From NCBI GenBank assembly GCA_046263155.1, contig JBHELF010000066.1, forward strand, positions 1 through 51,761: a DNA stretch of 51,761 nt, read 5' to 3'. The DNA is from DATADF01 sp046263155 (GTDB lineage Bacteria > Actinomycetota > CADDZG01 > WHSQ01). The notes beneath the pieces were generated by a model that did not search any database, had not been told where the DNA came from, and saw nothing but the letters and a program-made list of their open reading frames with translations. This document shows, in pieces, positions 42,330 through 51,182 of the stretch. Both the position numbers and the translations under genes were made by a program. Each line of letters starts with the position of its first letter. The stretch's first letter is position 1.

Positions 42330-42754
42330 CAATTGACTTCCGGGACGACGTCGCGCGTGACGAATTTCGTCTTGATCGGCAGCTTGTGCGCCGCCAGCCG
42401 GATTGCCTCGCGAGCAAGCGGCTCCGGCACGCCCGCAAGCTCGAACATGACACGGCCGGGTTTCACCACGGCCACCCAGTGCTCGGGATTGCCCTTGCCC
42501 GAACCCATCCTGGTCTCGGCGGGTTTCTTCGTGACCGGTTTGTCGGGGAAGATGTTGATCCACACCTTCCCACCGCGTCGGATGTGACGCGTCATCGCGA
42601 TACGGGCCGCTTCTATCTGGCGGTTGGTGATCCATCCCGGTTCCACGGCCATCAACCCGAACTCGCCGAATTGGACGATCGTTCCGCCCTTTGCACGACC
42701 GCGCATACGCCCGCGCTGCACCTTTCTGTGGCGAACCTTCTTCGGCTGCAGCAT
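42329..42754 (-). CDS. rplP: 50S ribosomal protein L16
   Basis: The 141-residue protein starts MLQPKKVRHRKVQRGRMRG and has GSGKGNPEHWVAVVKPGRVMFELAG. It helps form the A-site tRNA channel. It starts two bases after the rpsC stop. Confidence 0.98.
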   Translation of the reverse strand: MLQPKKVRHRKVQRGRMRGRAKGGTIVQFGEFGLMAVEPGWITNRQIEAARIAMTRHIRRGGKVWINIFPDKPVTKKPAETRMGSGKGNPEHWVAVVKPGRVMFELAGVPEPLAREAIRLAAHKLPIKTKFVTRDVVPEVN

Positions 42755-42756
42755 GA

Positions 42757-43905
42757 CTACGCCTCTTCCTCGGGCTTGTCCGTCTCTTGCGATTCCTCGG
42801 AAACGGTTTCCGTCGATTCGACCTCCGCTGCAGGAGGTTGTTCGCCGAGATCCGAGCCGGTGGTGGCCGGCTCCGACGAGGCCTTGCCGAGCGACGCATC
42901 CGTGCCGCCGGTGCCCGAGGCTCCGCCGACCTGGTGCGGATCGGTTTCCTCGTAACGACCCTCGGTGGATGAGCGGTCTTGGGGCGGGCGGGTGGCCTCC
43001 GATTCCGAGTCGGCACCAGTGATTGGCCCCTCGCCTCTTTCCGCGGGAGGCTCTTCATCCTGGGTTTTTTTGACCGAGGGGCTCCCGGCCCAGCGGGAGC
43101 GCCCGGCGACCTTGAGCGTCTCGTCGCCCTCGGCAACTCCCTCTGCCGGCCGCTGGCCGCGCAGCGCAGCGGCCCGCTCTTCGGCTCCGCGCCCCACGGT
43201 CTCGCCGGCGGCCAGCGCGGCCTCGCGGCGCAAGCGTGCGGTGTCGCGGGCGGCGGCGTAAAGGTCCTCGAAGGGCCCCTTGTAGATCCAGACCTTGACT
43301 CCGATCCGTCCGAACGTGGTCCGTGCCTCAGCGAAGCCGTAATCGATGTCGGCCCGCAAAGTGTGTAGAGGCATCTGGCCCTCGATGTACCACTCGGTGC
43401 GACTCATCTCGGCGCCACCAAGCCGGCCTCCACACTGCACCCGGATCCCCTTGGCTCCATGACGCATCGCGGTCGAAACGGCCTTCTTCATTGCACGCCG
43501 GAAGGACACGCGGCTGACGAGCTGCTCCGCCACGCCTTGAGCGATGAGCTGAGCATCGAGCTCGGGCTGTTTCACCTCGATGATGTTTAGACGCACGTCG
43601 ATCGGCTTGCCGTAGAGCTTCGATTCCATCTGCTCGAGCTGGGAGCGCAGTCGTTCGGCCTCCGCTCCGCGGCGACCGATCACGATCCCCGGGCGAGCCG
43701 TGTGCGCGTCGATCCGCACGCGCTCGCGCGTGCGCTCGATATCGATTCGGCTGATCCCGGCATGCGGAAGCTCCTTGAGCAGGTACTCCCGAATCCGGAG
43801 ATCGGCCTCGAGATACTCGCGGTACTGCTTCTCGGAGAACCAGCGCGACTTCCAGTCGGTGTGGATGCCGAGCCGCAGCCCGTAGGGATGGACCTTCTGA
43901 CCCAT
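42757..43905 (-). CDS. rpsC: 30S ribosomal protein S3 with very long tail
   Basis: The conserved S3 core runs to about residue 212: MGQKVHPYGLRLGI, the KH domain with GIVIGRRGAEAERLR, and GRLGGAEMSRTEWY. A tail of about 170 residues follows, rich in E, S, T, P and G, probably disordered, against about 20-60 in most bacteria. Residues 300-313 (SESEATRPPQDRSS) are encoded by a copy of the dispersed repeat; the same peptide pattern occurs in L4. Confidence 0.97.
   Translation of the reverse strand: MGQKVHPYGLRLGIHTDWKSRWFSEKQYREYLEADLRIREYLLKELPHAGISRIDIERTRERVRIDAHTARPGIVIGRRGAEAERLRSQLEQMESKLYGKPIDVRLNIIEVKQPELDAQLIAQGVAEQLVSRVSFRRAMKKAVSTAMRHGAKGIRVQCGGRLGGAEMSRTEWYIEGQMPLHTLRADIDYGFAEARTTFGRIGVKVWIYKGPFEDLYAAARDTARLRREAALAAGETVGRGAEERAAALRGQRPAEGVAEGDETLKVAGRSRWAGSPSVKKTQDEEPPAERGEGPITGADSESEATRPPQDRSSTEGRYEETDPHQVGGASGTGGTDASLGKASSEPATTGSDLGEQPPAAEVESTETVSEESQETDKPEEEA
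42967..43008 (+). repeat. Dispersed G-rich repeat, copy A (inside rpsC)
   Basis: This 42-base segment matches copy B in rplD at 36 of 42 positions without gaps. The core GGGCGGGCGGGTGGC has four G-runs. The G-rich strand is opposite to the coding strand of rpsC. Confidence 0.85.
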
Positions 43906-44543
43906 TACTCCTCTTCCTTCTTGCGTCTCGTCGTCTTGCGTCTTGTTGTCTTCTTCTCGCCCGAACTTCCGGCGGCGGCTTTGGTGCCCGTTCGACGACG
44001 CGGCTTGGCCGTCTTACTCGTCTGCTCGGGCTCCACTGCGGCCGGCTTGGCCCCGCTTCCTGCAGCCTTCTTGGGGGAAGGCGTCTCGTCGGCAGTTGTC
44101 TTCCGAACACGCCGACTCGTTTCCTTCGTGCCACCGCGTCCCGTCTCCAGGCCACCCGCCCGCCCCAAGGCTTGAGGCTCTTCCTCGAGTCGACCGACCA
44201 CTATCGAGATGTGGCAGGTGCGCTTGCGGATCCTCGTTGCTCGACCCTGTGCCCGGGGGCGGAATCGCTTGAGCGTCGGACCTTCGTCGACCCAGGCGCG
44301 CGCAACCACGAGCTCGTCTCCGGGCAGGCCGCGATTGTGCTCTGCATTCGCGATCGCCGATTCGAGCACCTTTCCGACCGGCGCCGCGGCTCCACGGCGT
44401 GTGTATCGCAGAACACGACGCGCGTCGTCGACATGGCGGCCTCGAATCAAGTCCATCACCTGGCGGACCTTGGTGGGAGACATGCGAATGAACCGGGCGG
44501 ACGCGAGCGCCTCCTGGGCTTCGGGACGTAGACGCACGTTCAT
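43905..44543 (-). CDS. rplV: 50S ribosomal protein L22 with long basic tail
   Basis: The L22 core covers residues 1-122 (RLRPEAQEALASARFIRMSP, NAEHNRG, RATRIRKRTCHISIVVGRL). A tail of about 90 residues follows, rich in K, R, T and A and ending in TRRKTTRRKKEEE. The tail begins at residues 125-132 (ALGRAGGL), encoded by dispersed-repeat copy D, right at the end of the conserved core. Confidence 0.97.
   Translation of the reverse strand: MNVRLRPEAQEALASARFIRMSPTKVRQVMDLIRGRHVDDARRVLRYTRRGAAAPVGKVLESAIANAEHNRGLPGDELVVARAWVDEGPTLKRFRPRAQGRATRIRKRTCHISIVVGRLEEEPQALGRAGGLETGRGGTKETSRRVRKTTADETPSPKKAAGSGAKPAAVEPEQTSKTAKPRRRTGTKAAAGSSGEKKTTRRKTTRRKKEEE
44149..44169 (-). repeat. Dispersed G-rich repeat, copy D (inside rplV)
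   Basis: This 21-base segment is identical to the core of copy A (42978-42998) but lies in the opposite orientation on the chromosome, with the G-rich strand as the coding strand of rplV. Confidence 0.75.
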
Positions 44544-44830
44544 TACTTCACCCTCGTCGTCTTCTCGGCGGAACTGCCGTGTGTGCGGAACGCCCGCGTA
44601 GGAGCGAACTCGCCCAACTTGTGTCCCACCATCGACTCGGTGATGTAGACGGGCACATGCTTGCGGCCGTCATGCACCGCGATGGTGTGGCCCACCATCT
44701 CCGGGATCACTGTCGACCGGCGCGACCACGTCTTGATCACCCGCTTTTCGTTCTTCTTATTCATCTCGACGATCTTGACCATCAGGTGGTCATCAACGAA
44801 GGGACCTTTCTTCAGCGAACGTGGACTCAT
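44543..44830 (-). CDS. rpsS: 30S ribosomal protein S19
   Basis: The 95-residue protein has MSPRSLKKGPFVDDHLM, TWSRRSTVIPEMVGHTIAVHDG and GHKLGEFAPTR. It overlaps rplB by four bases and rplV by one. Confidence 0.98.
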   Translation of the reverse strand: MSPRSLKKGPFVDDHLMVKIVEMNKKNEKRVIKTWSRRSTVIPEMVGHTIAVHDGRKHVPVYITESMVGHKLGEFAPTRAFRTHGSSAEKTTRVK

Positions 44831-45663
44831 TTGCCGCCACCTCGCTTCTTTCCGCGGCGGCGAATGATCAGGGAATCGGAGGCCTTCTTGTTACGCGTGC
44901 GGCCTTCGGGCTTCCCCCAAGGGCTCACCGGGTGCCGACCTCCGGACGACTTGCCCTCACCTCCACCCAGCGGGTGATCCACCGGGTTCATGGCAACGCC
45001 ACGGACTTTCGGGCGTCTGTTCTTCCAGCGATTGCGGCCGGCCTTTCCCTTCGTCACCAACTCGGCCTCGGCGTTGCCGACCTCGCCGACGGTGGCGCGG
45101 CAGTCGGCAGGCACCATCCGCATCTCTCCGGAGGGCAGCCGAAGCGTCGCGAGGTTTGCCTCCTTGGCTACCAGCTGCACCGACGAGCCCGCCGAACGGG
45201 CGAGCTTGCCTCCGCCGCCGGGCTTTAGCTCGATGTTGTGGACCACGGTGCCTACGGGGATGTTGCGGAGCGGCAAGGCGTTGCCGGCGCGGATCTCGGC
45301 GCCGGGACCGGACTGCAGCATGTCGCCAACCTTGACCCGGTTCGGCAACAAGATGTAGCGCTTCTCGCCGTCGACATAGTGCAGCAATGCGATGCGAGCA
45401 TTACGGTTGGGGTCGTATTCGATGTGCGCCACCTTCGCCGGTACGCCGTCCTTGTTGCGACGGAAGTCGATGACGCGATAGCGAACCTTGTTACCTCCAC
45501 CGCGTCGCCGCGAAGTAACCCGCCCGTGATTGTTTCGACCTGCGGTCTTCGGCCGCGGCTCGAGCAGGGTTTTCTCCGGCTCGGAGCGCGTCAGGTCGGA
45601 GAAATCCGCAAACGTGGCGAATCTCCGTCCCGGTGAAGTCGGCTTTCCTTTTCGTATAGCCAT
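44827..45663 (-). CDS. rplB: 50S ribosomal protein L2
   Basis: The 278-residue protein supports peptidyl transfer. NNHGRVTSRRRGGGNKVRYR, GSSVQLVAKE and the C-terminal GVAMNPVDHPLGGGEGKSSGG are intact. Confidence 0.98.
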   Translation of the reverse strand: MAIRKGKPTSPGRRFATFADFSDLTRSEPEKTLLEPRPKTAGRNNHGRVTSRRRGGGNKVRYRVIDFRRNKDGVPAKVAHIEYDPNRNARIALLHYVDGEKRYILLPNRVKVGDMLQSGPGAEIRAGNALPLRNIPVGTVVHNIELKPGGGGKLARSAGSSVQLVAKEANLATLRLPSGEMRMVPADCRATVGEVGNAEAELVTKGKAGRNRWKNRRPKVRGVAMNPVDHPLGGGEGKSSGGRHPVSPWGKPEGRTRNKKASDSLIIRRRGKKRGGGK

Positions 45664-45678
45664 TTAGTCCTGCTTCCT

Positions 45679-45978
45679 CTAAGCCTGTTGCTCGAAGATC
45701 TCGATCTTGTCGCCCTCCGCGAGCTTCACGATGGCTCGCTTGACATCGGTGCGGCGACCTTGCGTAAAACGGAACCGCTTGGACTTGCCCTTGCGGTTGA
45801 CCGTGTTGACGTTTAGAACCTTGACTCCCCAGATGGCCTCGACGGCCTGTCGGATCTCAGTTTTGTTCGCGTCGGGGTGAACCACGAAGGTGTACGCGTT
45901 CTGGTCCAGGAGCCCATAGGACTTCTCACTGACGACCGGAGCGATGATGACGTCGCGGTGATCGGACTTGGTGCTCAT
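45679..45978 (-). CDS. rplW: 50S ribosomal protein L23
   Basis: The 99-residue tunnel-exit protein has IIAPVVSEKSYGL, YTFVVHPDANKTEIRQAVEAIWGVKV and a basic loop KGKSKRFRFTQGRR. Start overlaps the rplD stop by four bases. Confidence 0.97.
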   Translation of the reverse strand: MSTKSDHRDVIIAPVVSEKSYGLLDQNAYTFVVHPDANKTEIRQAVEAIWGVKVLNVNTVNRKGKSKRFRFTQGRRTDVKRAIVKLAEGDKIEIFEQQA

Positions 45979-46718
45979 GTCTGATCACCAACCTCGGATG
46001 AACGGTTTTCGGGCGGGCGGGTGGCTACCGAATCCGACGCAGTCCCCGATGGAAGGGACGCAGTCCCCGATGGAAGGGATGCAGTCCTCGGCGGAAGTGA
46101 GAAACCCGTGAAGAAATCCAATGCGGCTTGGGTGAAGATGACCGCGTCCGCGGCCAGTACGTCGTATGCCGCCAGCGAGCCCACAAGGGTGAACGCGGCT
46201 CCCGCCAGGTTGCGAAATGCTCTATCGACCACGCTGGACGTCTCGTCCTTGGGATCGAGCACGAGGAGCACACGCCCGGAAACGCCGGCATCCTTCAGCG
46301 CTTGGGCCGCCGCTTTCGTCTTCGTATCGGACCATTCACGGATCACAAAGATTCGGTCCTCGCGAGCCTGGCTCGCGAGCGCGGACCGCAGCGCGGCTCG
46401 ACGCATTTTCTTGGGGACCTTGACGGAGTAGTCGCGCGGCTTCGGGCCAAATACTGCTCCTCCACCGACCCAGATAGGGCTCCGAATAGATCCGTGCCGA
46501 GCGCGGCCCGTCCCTTTCTGGCGCCACGGTTTCTTGCCTCCTCCCCGAACCTCGGAGCGTGTCTTCGTGGACGCGGTACCCGACCGCGCTGCAGCAAGTT
46601 GAGCCGTGACGACTTGGTGCATCAGCGGAAGGTTGACATCGCCGCCGAAGAACTCGTCGGACAGCATCTGATCACCACCGCTCGGTCCGATCGCTCGTGC
46701 TTTCAGTTGGCTTGCCAT
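45975..46718 (-). CDS. rplD: 50S ribosomal protein L4 with repeat-built tail
   Basis: The ATG at 46718 shares a base with the rplC stop and gives 247 residues. The core (about 1-205) has the tunnel loop STKTRSEVRGGGKKPWRQKGTGRARHG. The last 40 residues are unusual: three seven-residue repeats of the type LPSGTAS, then SDSVATRPPENRSSEV encoded by dispersed-repeat copy B. Confidence 0.97.
   Translation of the reverse strand: MASQLKARAIGPSGGDQMLSDEFFGGDVNLPLMHQVVTAQLAAARSGTASTKTRSEVRGGGKKPWRQKGTGRARHGSIRSPIWVGGGAVFGPKPRDYSVKVPKKMRRAALRSALASQAREDRIFVIREWSDTKTKAAAQALKDAGVSGRVLLVLDPKDETSSVVDRAFRNLAGAAFTLVGSLAAYDVLAADAVIFTQAALDFFTGFSLPPRTASLPSGTASLPSGTASDSVATRPPENRSSEVGDQT
45996..46037 (+). repeat. 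Dispersed G-rich repeat, copy B (inside rplD)
   Basis: The segment matches copy A at 36 of 42 positions and copy C at 28 of 30. It codes for the last conserved-looking peptide of L4 on the opposite strand. Confidence 0.85.
46035..46097. repeat. Three 21-base tandem repeats in rplD
   Basis: Units at 46035-46055, 46056-46076 and 46077-46097 follow the pattern GACGCAGTCCCCGATGGAAG. The first two are nearly identical and the third has diverged. They encode 7-residue repeats in the L4 tail and keep the frame. The first unit touches copy B of the dispersed repeat. Confidence 0.85.
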
Positions 46719-47392
46719 CAACTCGCCTTCCTCGGAGCCGGCCGAGCAAGACGCTGCCGGGCGCGGACTGCGGAACGCACCATCACGAGTCCCCCGCGGG
46801 GCCCAGGGACGGCGCCTCGGAGCAGCAACAAGTTGCGCTCGGGATCGGCCTTGATCACTTTCAGGTTCAGGGTCGTGACCCGGCGGTGACCCAACTGCCC
46901 GGCCATCCTGGTTCCCTTGAAGACACGGGCGGGAGTCGCGCAGGCGCCGATCGAACCCGGCGAACGATGCTTCCGTTGCGTGCCGTGGCTCGCCGAAAGT
47001 CCCTTGAAGTTGTGACGCTTCATGGGTCCGGCGAAACCCTTGCCCTTGGTCACACCGATCACATCGACGAGCTCCCCCGCCTCGAAGACGTCGGCCTTGA
47101 TCTCGGCGCCCGTCTCGTACGCGCCCAAATCGTCGAGGCGCAACTCGACGAGATCGCGCGCCGCTTCTAGCCCCGCCTTCTGGTAGTGACCGGCTAGAGG
47201 CTTGTTCGGCCGCCGGGCGACGCCGTAAGACAGCTGGATCGCGCTGTAGCCGTCGGTGTCCGGTCGTTTGACCTGCGCGACGCGGCAAGGTCCCGCCTCT
47301 AGGACGGTGACGGGCACCGCGTGCCCCTGGTCGTCGAACACCTGGGTCATCCCGAGCTTGCGACCGAGAATCCCTTTGACTTCAGTCATCAA
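46718..47392 (-). CDS. rplC: 50S ribosomal protein L3
   Basis: The 224-residue protein has GILGRKLGMTQVFDDQG, VTKGKGFAGPMKRHNF and SHGTQRKHRSPGSIGACATPARVFKGTRMAGQ-type sequence with the conserved glutamine. It is an early assembly protein near the peptidyl transferase centre. Confidence 0.98.
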   Translation of the reverse strand: MMTEVKGILGRKLGMTQVFDDQGHAVPVTVLEAGPCRVAQVKRPDTDGYSAIQLSYGVARRPNKPLAGHYQKAGLEAARDLVELRLDDLGAYETGAEIKADVFEAGELVDVIGVTKGKGFAGPMKRHNFKGLSASHGTQRKHRSPGSIGACATPARVFKGTRMAGQLGHRRVTTLNLKVIKADPERNLLLLRGAVPGPRGGLVMVRSAVRARQRLARPAPRKAS

Positions 47393-47425
47393 TCCTCCCG
47401 GGGACTACGTCCCCGCCTTCCACCA

Positions 47426-47737
47426 TTAGAGCTTCAGCTCGATGTCGACGCCGGCCGGCAGGTCGAGACGCTGCAGCGAGTCGACTGTCTTGGGCGTCGG
47501 ATTGACGATGTCGAGGATGCGCTTGTGCGTCCGCATCTCGAAGTGCTCGCGCGAGTCCTTGTCCTTGTGTGGAGAGCGGATCACGGTGTAGACCGATCGC
47601 TCGGTGGGCAGCGGGATGGGGCCGTTGACGCTCGCGCCCGTACGAGTCACCGTCTCGACGATCTTCTTCGCCGACTGATCGATGACCTCGTGGTCGTAGG
47701 CCTTGAGCCTTATGCGGATCTTCATTCCGTCTGCCAA
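47426..47737 (-). CDS. rpsJ: 30S ribosomal protein S10
   Basis: The 103-residue protein begins at TTG (MADGMKIRIRLKAYDHE), which aligns with family N-termini; ATG four codons later is the alternative. RTGASVNGPIPLPTE and HKDKDSREHFEMRTHKR are typical. It follows tuf. Confidence 0.96.
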   Translation of the reverse strand: MADGMKIRIRLKAYDHEVIDQSAKKIVETVTRTGASVNGPIPLPTERSVYTVIRSPHKDKDSREHFEMRTHKRILDIVNPTPKTVDSLQRLDLPAGVDIELKL

Positions 47738-47754
47738 TGTGTCTGCTTTCTCTG

Positions 47755-48948
47755 CTACTCGATGATCTTCGTTACTCGACCGGCGCCGACCGTCCGACCG
47801 CCCTCGCGAATGGCGAAGCGCAATCCCTCGTCCATCGCGATCGGCTGGATCAACTGGACCTCCATCTCCGTGTTGTCGCCCGGCATGACCATCTCCGTCC
47901 CGCCCGGGAGCTGAACGGACCCCGTCACGTCGGTGGTACGAAAGTAGAACTGAGGCCGATAGTTGTTGAAGAAGGGCGTGTGCCGCCCGCCCTCGTCCTT
48001 CGAAAGGACATAGACCTGGGCGTTGAACTTGGTGTGCGGCGTGATCGAGCCCGGCTTGCAGAGGACCTGGCCCCGCTGCACGTCTTCTTTCTTTGTGCCT
48101 CGCAGCAGGATGCCCGCGTTGTCGCCGGCCTGAGCCTCATCGAGCATCTTGCGGAACATCTCGATTCCGGTGACGACCGTCTTCTGGACCTCCTTTTGGA
48201 TCCCGACGATCTCGATCTCGTCGCCGAGCTTCAGCTGACCCTGCTCGACACGTCCCGTCACCACGGTGCCGCGACCGGTGATCGTGAACACGTCCTCGAT
48301 CGGCATCAGGAACGGCTTCGCGACGTCGCGCTCCGGTTCCGGGATGTACTCATCCACCGCGGCCATCAGCTCAAGGATTTGCTTCTTGGCGTCGGCGTCG
48401 TCCTGCTCGAGTGCCTTCAGAGCGGAAACGCGGATGACCGGAACGTCGTCGCCGGGGTACTCGTACTCATTCAGAAGCTCCCGCACCTCGAGCTCGACGA
48501 GGTCGAGGAGCTCGGGGTCGTCCACCATGTCAACCTTGTTGAGAGCCACGACAATGTAGGGCACGTTCACCTGACGGGCGAGAAGTACGTGCTCGCGCGT
48601 CTGGGGCATAGGCCCATCGGCGGCCGACACCACGAGGATGGCGCCGTCCACCTGGGCGGCACCCGTGATCATGTTCTTGATGTAGTCCGCGTGGCCCGGC
48701 ATGTCGACGTGGGCGTAGTGACGGTTCTCGGTCTCGTACTCGACGTGCGCGATGGCGATGGTGATGCCGCGCTCTTTCTCCTCGGGAGCCTTGTCGATCT
48801 GGTCGAACGGCGTGAACTGCACGTTCGGGTTGGATTCCGCGAGCGTTTTCGTGATGGCTGCGGTGAGGGTCGTCTTACCGTGGTCGATGTGACCCATGGT
48901 GCCCACGTTTACGTGCGGCTTAGTGCGCTCGAATTTCTGCTTGCCCAT
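47755..48948 (-). CDS. tuf: Elongation factor Tu
   Basis: The 397-residue GTPase delivers aminoacyl-tRNA. G motifs: GHIDHGKT, DMPGH (most bacteria have C or A instead of M), NKVDM and SALKAL. The three-domain layout is complete. It has the GHIDHGKTTLTAAITK form seen in actinobacteria. Confidence 0.98.
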   Translation of the reverse strand: MGKQKFERTKPHVNVGTMGHIDHGKTTLTAAITKTLAESNPNVQFTPFDQIDKAPEEKERGITIAIAHVEYETENRHYAHVDMPGHADYIKNMITGAAQVDGAILVVSAADGPMPQTREHVLLARQVNVPYIVVALNKVDMVDDPELLDLVELEVRELLNEYEYPGDDVPVIRVSALKALEQDDADAKKQILELMAAVDEYIPEPERDVAKPFLMPIEDVFTITGRGTVVTGRVEQGQLKLGDEIEIVGIQKEVQKTVVTGIEMFRKMLDEAQAGDNAGILLRGTKKEDVQRGQVLCKPGSITPHTKFNAQVYVLSKDEGGRHTPFFNNYRPQFYFRTTDVTGSVQLPGGTEMVMPGDNTEMEVQLIQPIAMDEGLRFAIREGGRTVGAGRVTKIIE

Positions 48949-48961
48949 CGCCTCTCCTCTC

Positions 48962-51112
48962 CTAACCGACCGGTTCCCCGCGTACGGTTGCGACTACCTG
49001 ATCTGCTATCGATTGCGGAACTTCCTTGTATGAGTTGAATTGCATGGTGTAGGTGGCGCGTCCCTGGGTACGGCTCCTCAATTCGGTCGCGTAACCGAAC
49101 ATCTCGGCCAGCGGAACCTGGGCCTTCACGATCCGGTCGCCACCGCGCTCGTCCATCGCCTCGATGCGCCCGCGCCGGCCCGAAATATCGCCGATGACGT
49201 CGCCCATGTACTGCTCGGGGGTGACCACTTCCACATCGAACACGGGCTCGAGCAATACCGCCTTGGCTTTACGAACTCCATCTTTCAATGCCATCGATCC
49301 CGCGATCTTGAAGGCCATCTCCGACGAGTCGACCTCGTGATGGGAGCCATCGGTCAATCGGACGCGTAGGTCGACGACCGGATAGCCGGCTAAGACGCCT
49401 GACGCCATCGCCTCCTGCATGCCTTGATCGACCGCGGGGATGTATTCCGTCGGGATCTTTCCCCCGGTGATCTTGTTAACGAACTCGTAGCCGCCCCCGG
49501 GCCCTGTGGGCTCGAGATCGACCACGACATGCGCGTACTGACCCTTGCCGCCGGTCTGTTTGACGTAGCGCACGACCACGCCGTCGGCCGGCTCGCGGAT
49601 GGTCTCGCGGTAGGCGACCTGCGGCTTGCCGACGTTGGCTCCAACCTTGAATTCGCGGATGAGCCGGTCAACGAGGACCTCGAGATGTAGCTCGCCCATG
49701 CCCGAGATGATCGTCTGACCTGTCTCGTCGTCGGTGTGCACGCGGAAGGTGGGGTCCTCCTCCGATAGGCGCTGCAAAGCCGTGGAGAGCTTCTCCGAGT
49801 CCTGCTTTGACTTTGGCTCGATGGCCACATCGATCACGGGAGCCGGGAAGTTCATCTCCTCGAGCACCACGGGGTCGGAGGGATCGCAGAGCGTGTCGCC
49901 GGTTAGCGTGCTTTTGAGCCCCACGACCGCGCAGATATCGCCGGCGAACACTGCTTCTTTGTCCTCGCGGTGATTGGCGTGCATCTGCAGGATGCGTCCG
50001 ACGCGCTCCTTCCGGTCGCGCGTCGCGTTCAGGATGTGCTCGCCCGATTTGACGGTTCCGGAATAGATGCGGAGGTAGGTCAGCCGGCCCACGTAGGGGT
50101 CGCTCATGATCTTGAAGGCGAGAGCGGCGAAGGGCTCGCTGTCCTCAGGCTTGCGCAGCACGACATCACCCGAGTCGGGACGACGGGCTTCCATCGGGGG
50201 AAGATCGACGGGCGAGGGGAGGTACCAGCAAACCGAGTCGAGAAGTGGCTGAACGGCCTTGTTCTTGAACGCGGAACCGCAGAGCACCGGAGTGATCTCC
50301 CCGGAGATCGTGCCCCGCCGTAGGCCTTTCCGGATCTGATCGACCGACGGCTCTTTCTCCGCAACGTAGAGCTCCATGATTTGCTCGTCGTGGTCGGCGA
50401 GAGCCTCGAGGAGATCGTGACGGTACTTGGCGGCCTCCTCGGCCATGTCCGCCGGGATCTCCCGGTCCTCCCACTCCTCGCCCATGCCCTCGTCGGGCCA
50501 GTAGTGGGCCACCATCGTCACGAGATCGATCACGCCGTGGAAGCCCACCTCACGCCCGATGGGCAGCTGCACCACGACCGGCGTGCCGTTCAAGCGATCT
50601 TCGATCATCGAGACGGTGCGATAGAAATCCGCGCCCGTGCGATCCATCTTGTTGACGAAACAGATGCGCGGCACGTTGTAACGGTCTGCTTGACGCCACA
50701 CCGTCTCGGACTGCGGCTCGACGCCGGCCACGGCATCGAAGACCGCGACAGCCCCGTCGAGTACGCGCAGGCTGCGCTCGACCTCGACCGTGAAGTCGAC
50801 GTGACCTGGCGTGTCGATGACGTTGATCCAGTAACCCTTCCAGTGTGCGGTGGTCGCGGCCGAAGTGATCGTGATGCCGCGCTCCTGCTCCTGGACCATC
50901 CAGTCCATGACCGCAGCGCCTTCGTGGACCTCGCCGATCTTGTAGGTCTTCCCGGTGTAGTAGAGGATCCGCTCGGTCGTCGTCGTCTTGCCCGCGTCGA
51001 TGTGGGCCATGATCCCGATGTTCCGGGTCCTGGATAGGGGGTACTCCCGGATGACCAGACCCTTCTGGCCTCCCCGCTGACCCCGTTCGACGTCCTGTGC
51101 CGCCTTGGCCAT
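48962..51112 (-). CDS. fusA: Elongation factor G
   Basis: The translocase GTPase has AHIDAGKTTTTERILYYTG, DTPGHVDFTVEVERSLRVLDG, NKMDRTGADF and the C-terminal domain IV-V sequence. ATG at 51112 (MAKAAQDVERGQ), with GAGGAAGATGGAG before it, gives 716 residues. The frame opens at 51148, adding 12 residues of doubtful use. About 20 residues precede the usual N-terminus (REYPLSRTRNIGI). Confidence 0.97.
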   Translation of the reverse strand: MAKAAQDVERGQRGGQKGLVIREYPLSRTRNIGIMAHIDAGKTTTTERILYYTGKTYKIGEVHEGAAVMDWMVQEQERGITITSAATTAHWKGYWINVIDTPGHVDFTVEVERSLRVLDGAVAVFDAVAGVEPQSETVWRQADRYNVPRICFVNKMDRTGADFYRTVSMIEDRLNGTPVVVQLPIGREVGFHGVIDLVTMVAHYWPDEGMGEEWEDREIPADMAEEAAKYRHDLLEALADHDEQIMELYVAEKEPSVDQIRKGLRRGTISGEITPVLCGSAFKNKAVQPLLDSVCWYLPSPVDLPPMEARRPDSGDVVLRKPEDSEPFAALAFKIMSDPYVGRLTYLRIYSGTVKSGEHILNATRDRKERVGRILQMHANHREDKEAVFAGDICAVVGLKSTLTGDTLCDPSDPVVLEEMNFPAPVIDVAIEPKSKQDSEKLSTALQRLSEEDPTFRVHTDDETGQTIISGMGELHLEVLVDRLIREFKVGANVGKPQVAYRETIREPADGVVVRYVKQTGGKGQYAHVVVDLEPTGPGGGYEFVNKITGGKIPTEYIPAVDQGMQEAMASGVLAGYPVVDLRVRLTDGSHHEVDSSEMAFKIAGSMALKDGVRKAKAVLLEPVFDVEVVTPEQYMGDVIGDISGRRGRIEAMDERGGDRIVKAQVPLAEMFGYATELRSRTQGRATYTMQFNSYKEVPQSIADQVVATVRGEPVG

Positions 51113-51182
51113 CTCCATCTTCCTCGCCGGTGTGGCCATCAGCGCCACACCCCTGTCCGTTCTGTCTCGACCACCGCCACGG

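Noticed and set aside
42330..43136. Long frame continuous with rpmC through rplP and rpsC
   Set aside because: It overlaps two real ribosomal genes out of frame; only the last 71 codons (L29) are real.
46719..47288. Frame continuous with rplD upstream of its ATG
   Set aside because: This part overlaps rplC out of frame and lacks L4 similarity.
47737..49038. 433-codon open frame on the plus strand
   Set aside because: Antisense of tuf; EF-Tu on the minus strand is unambiguous.
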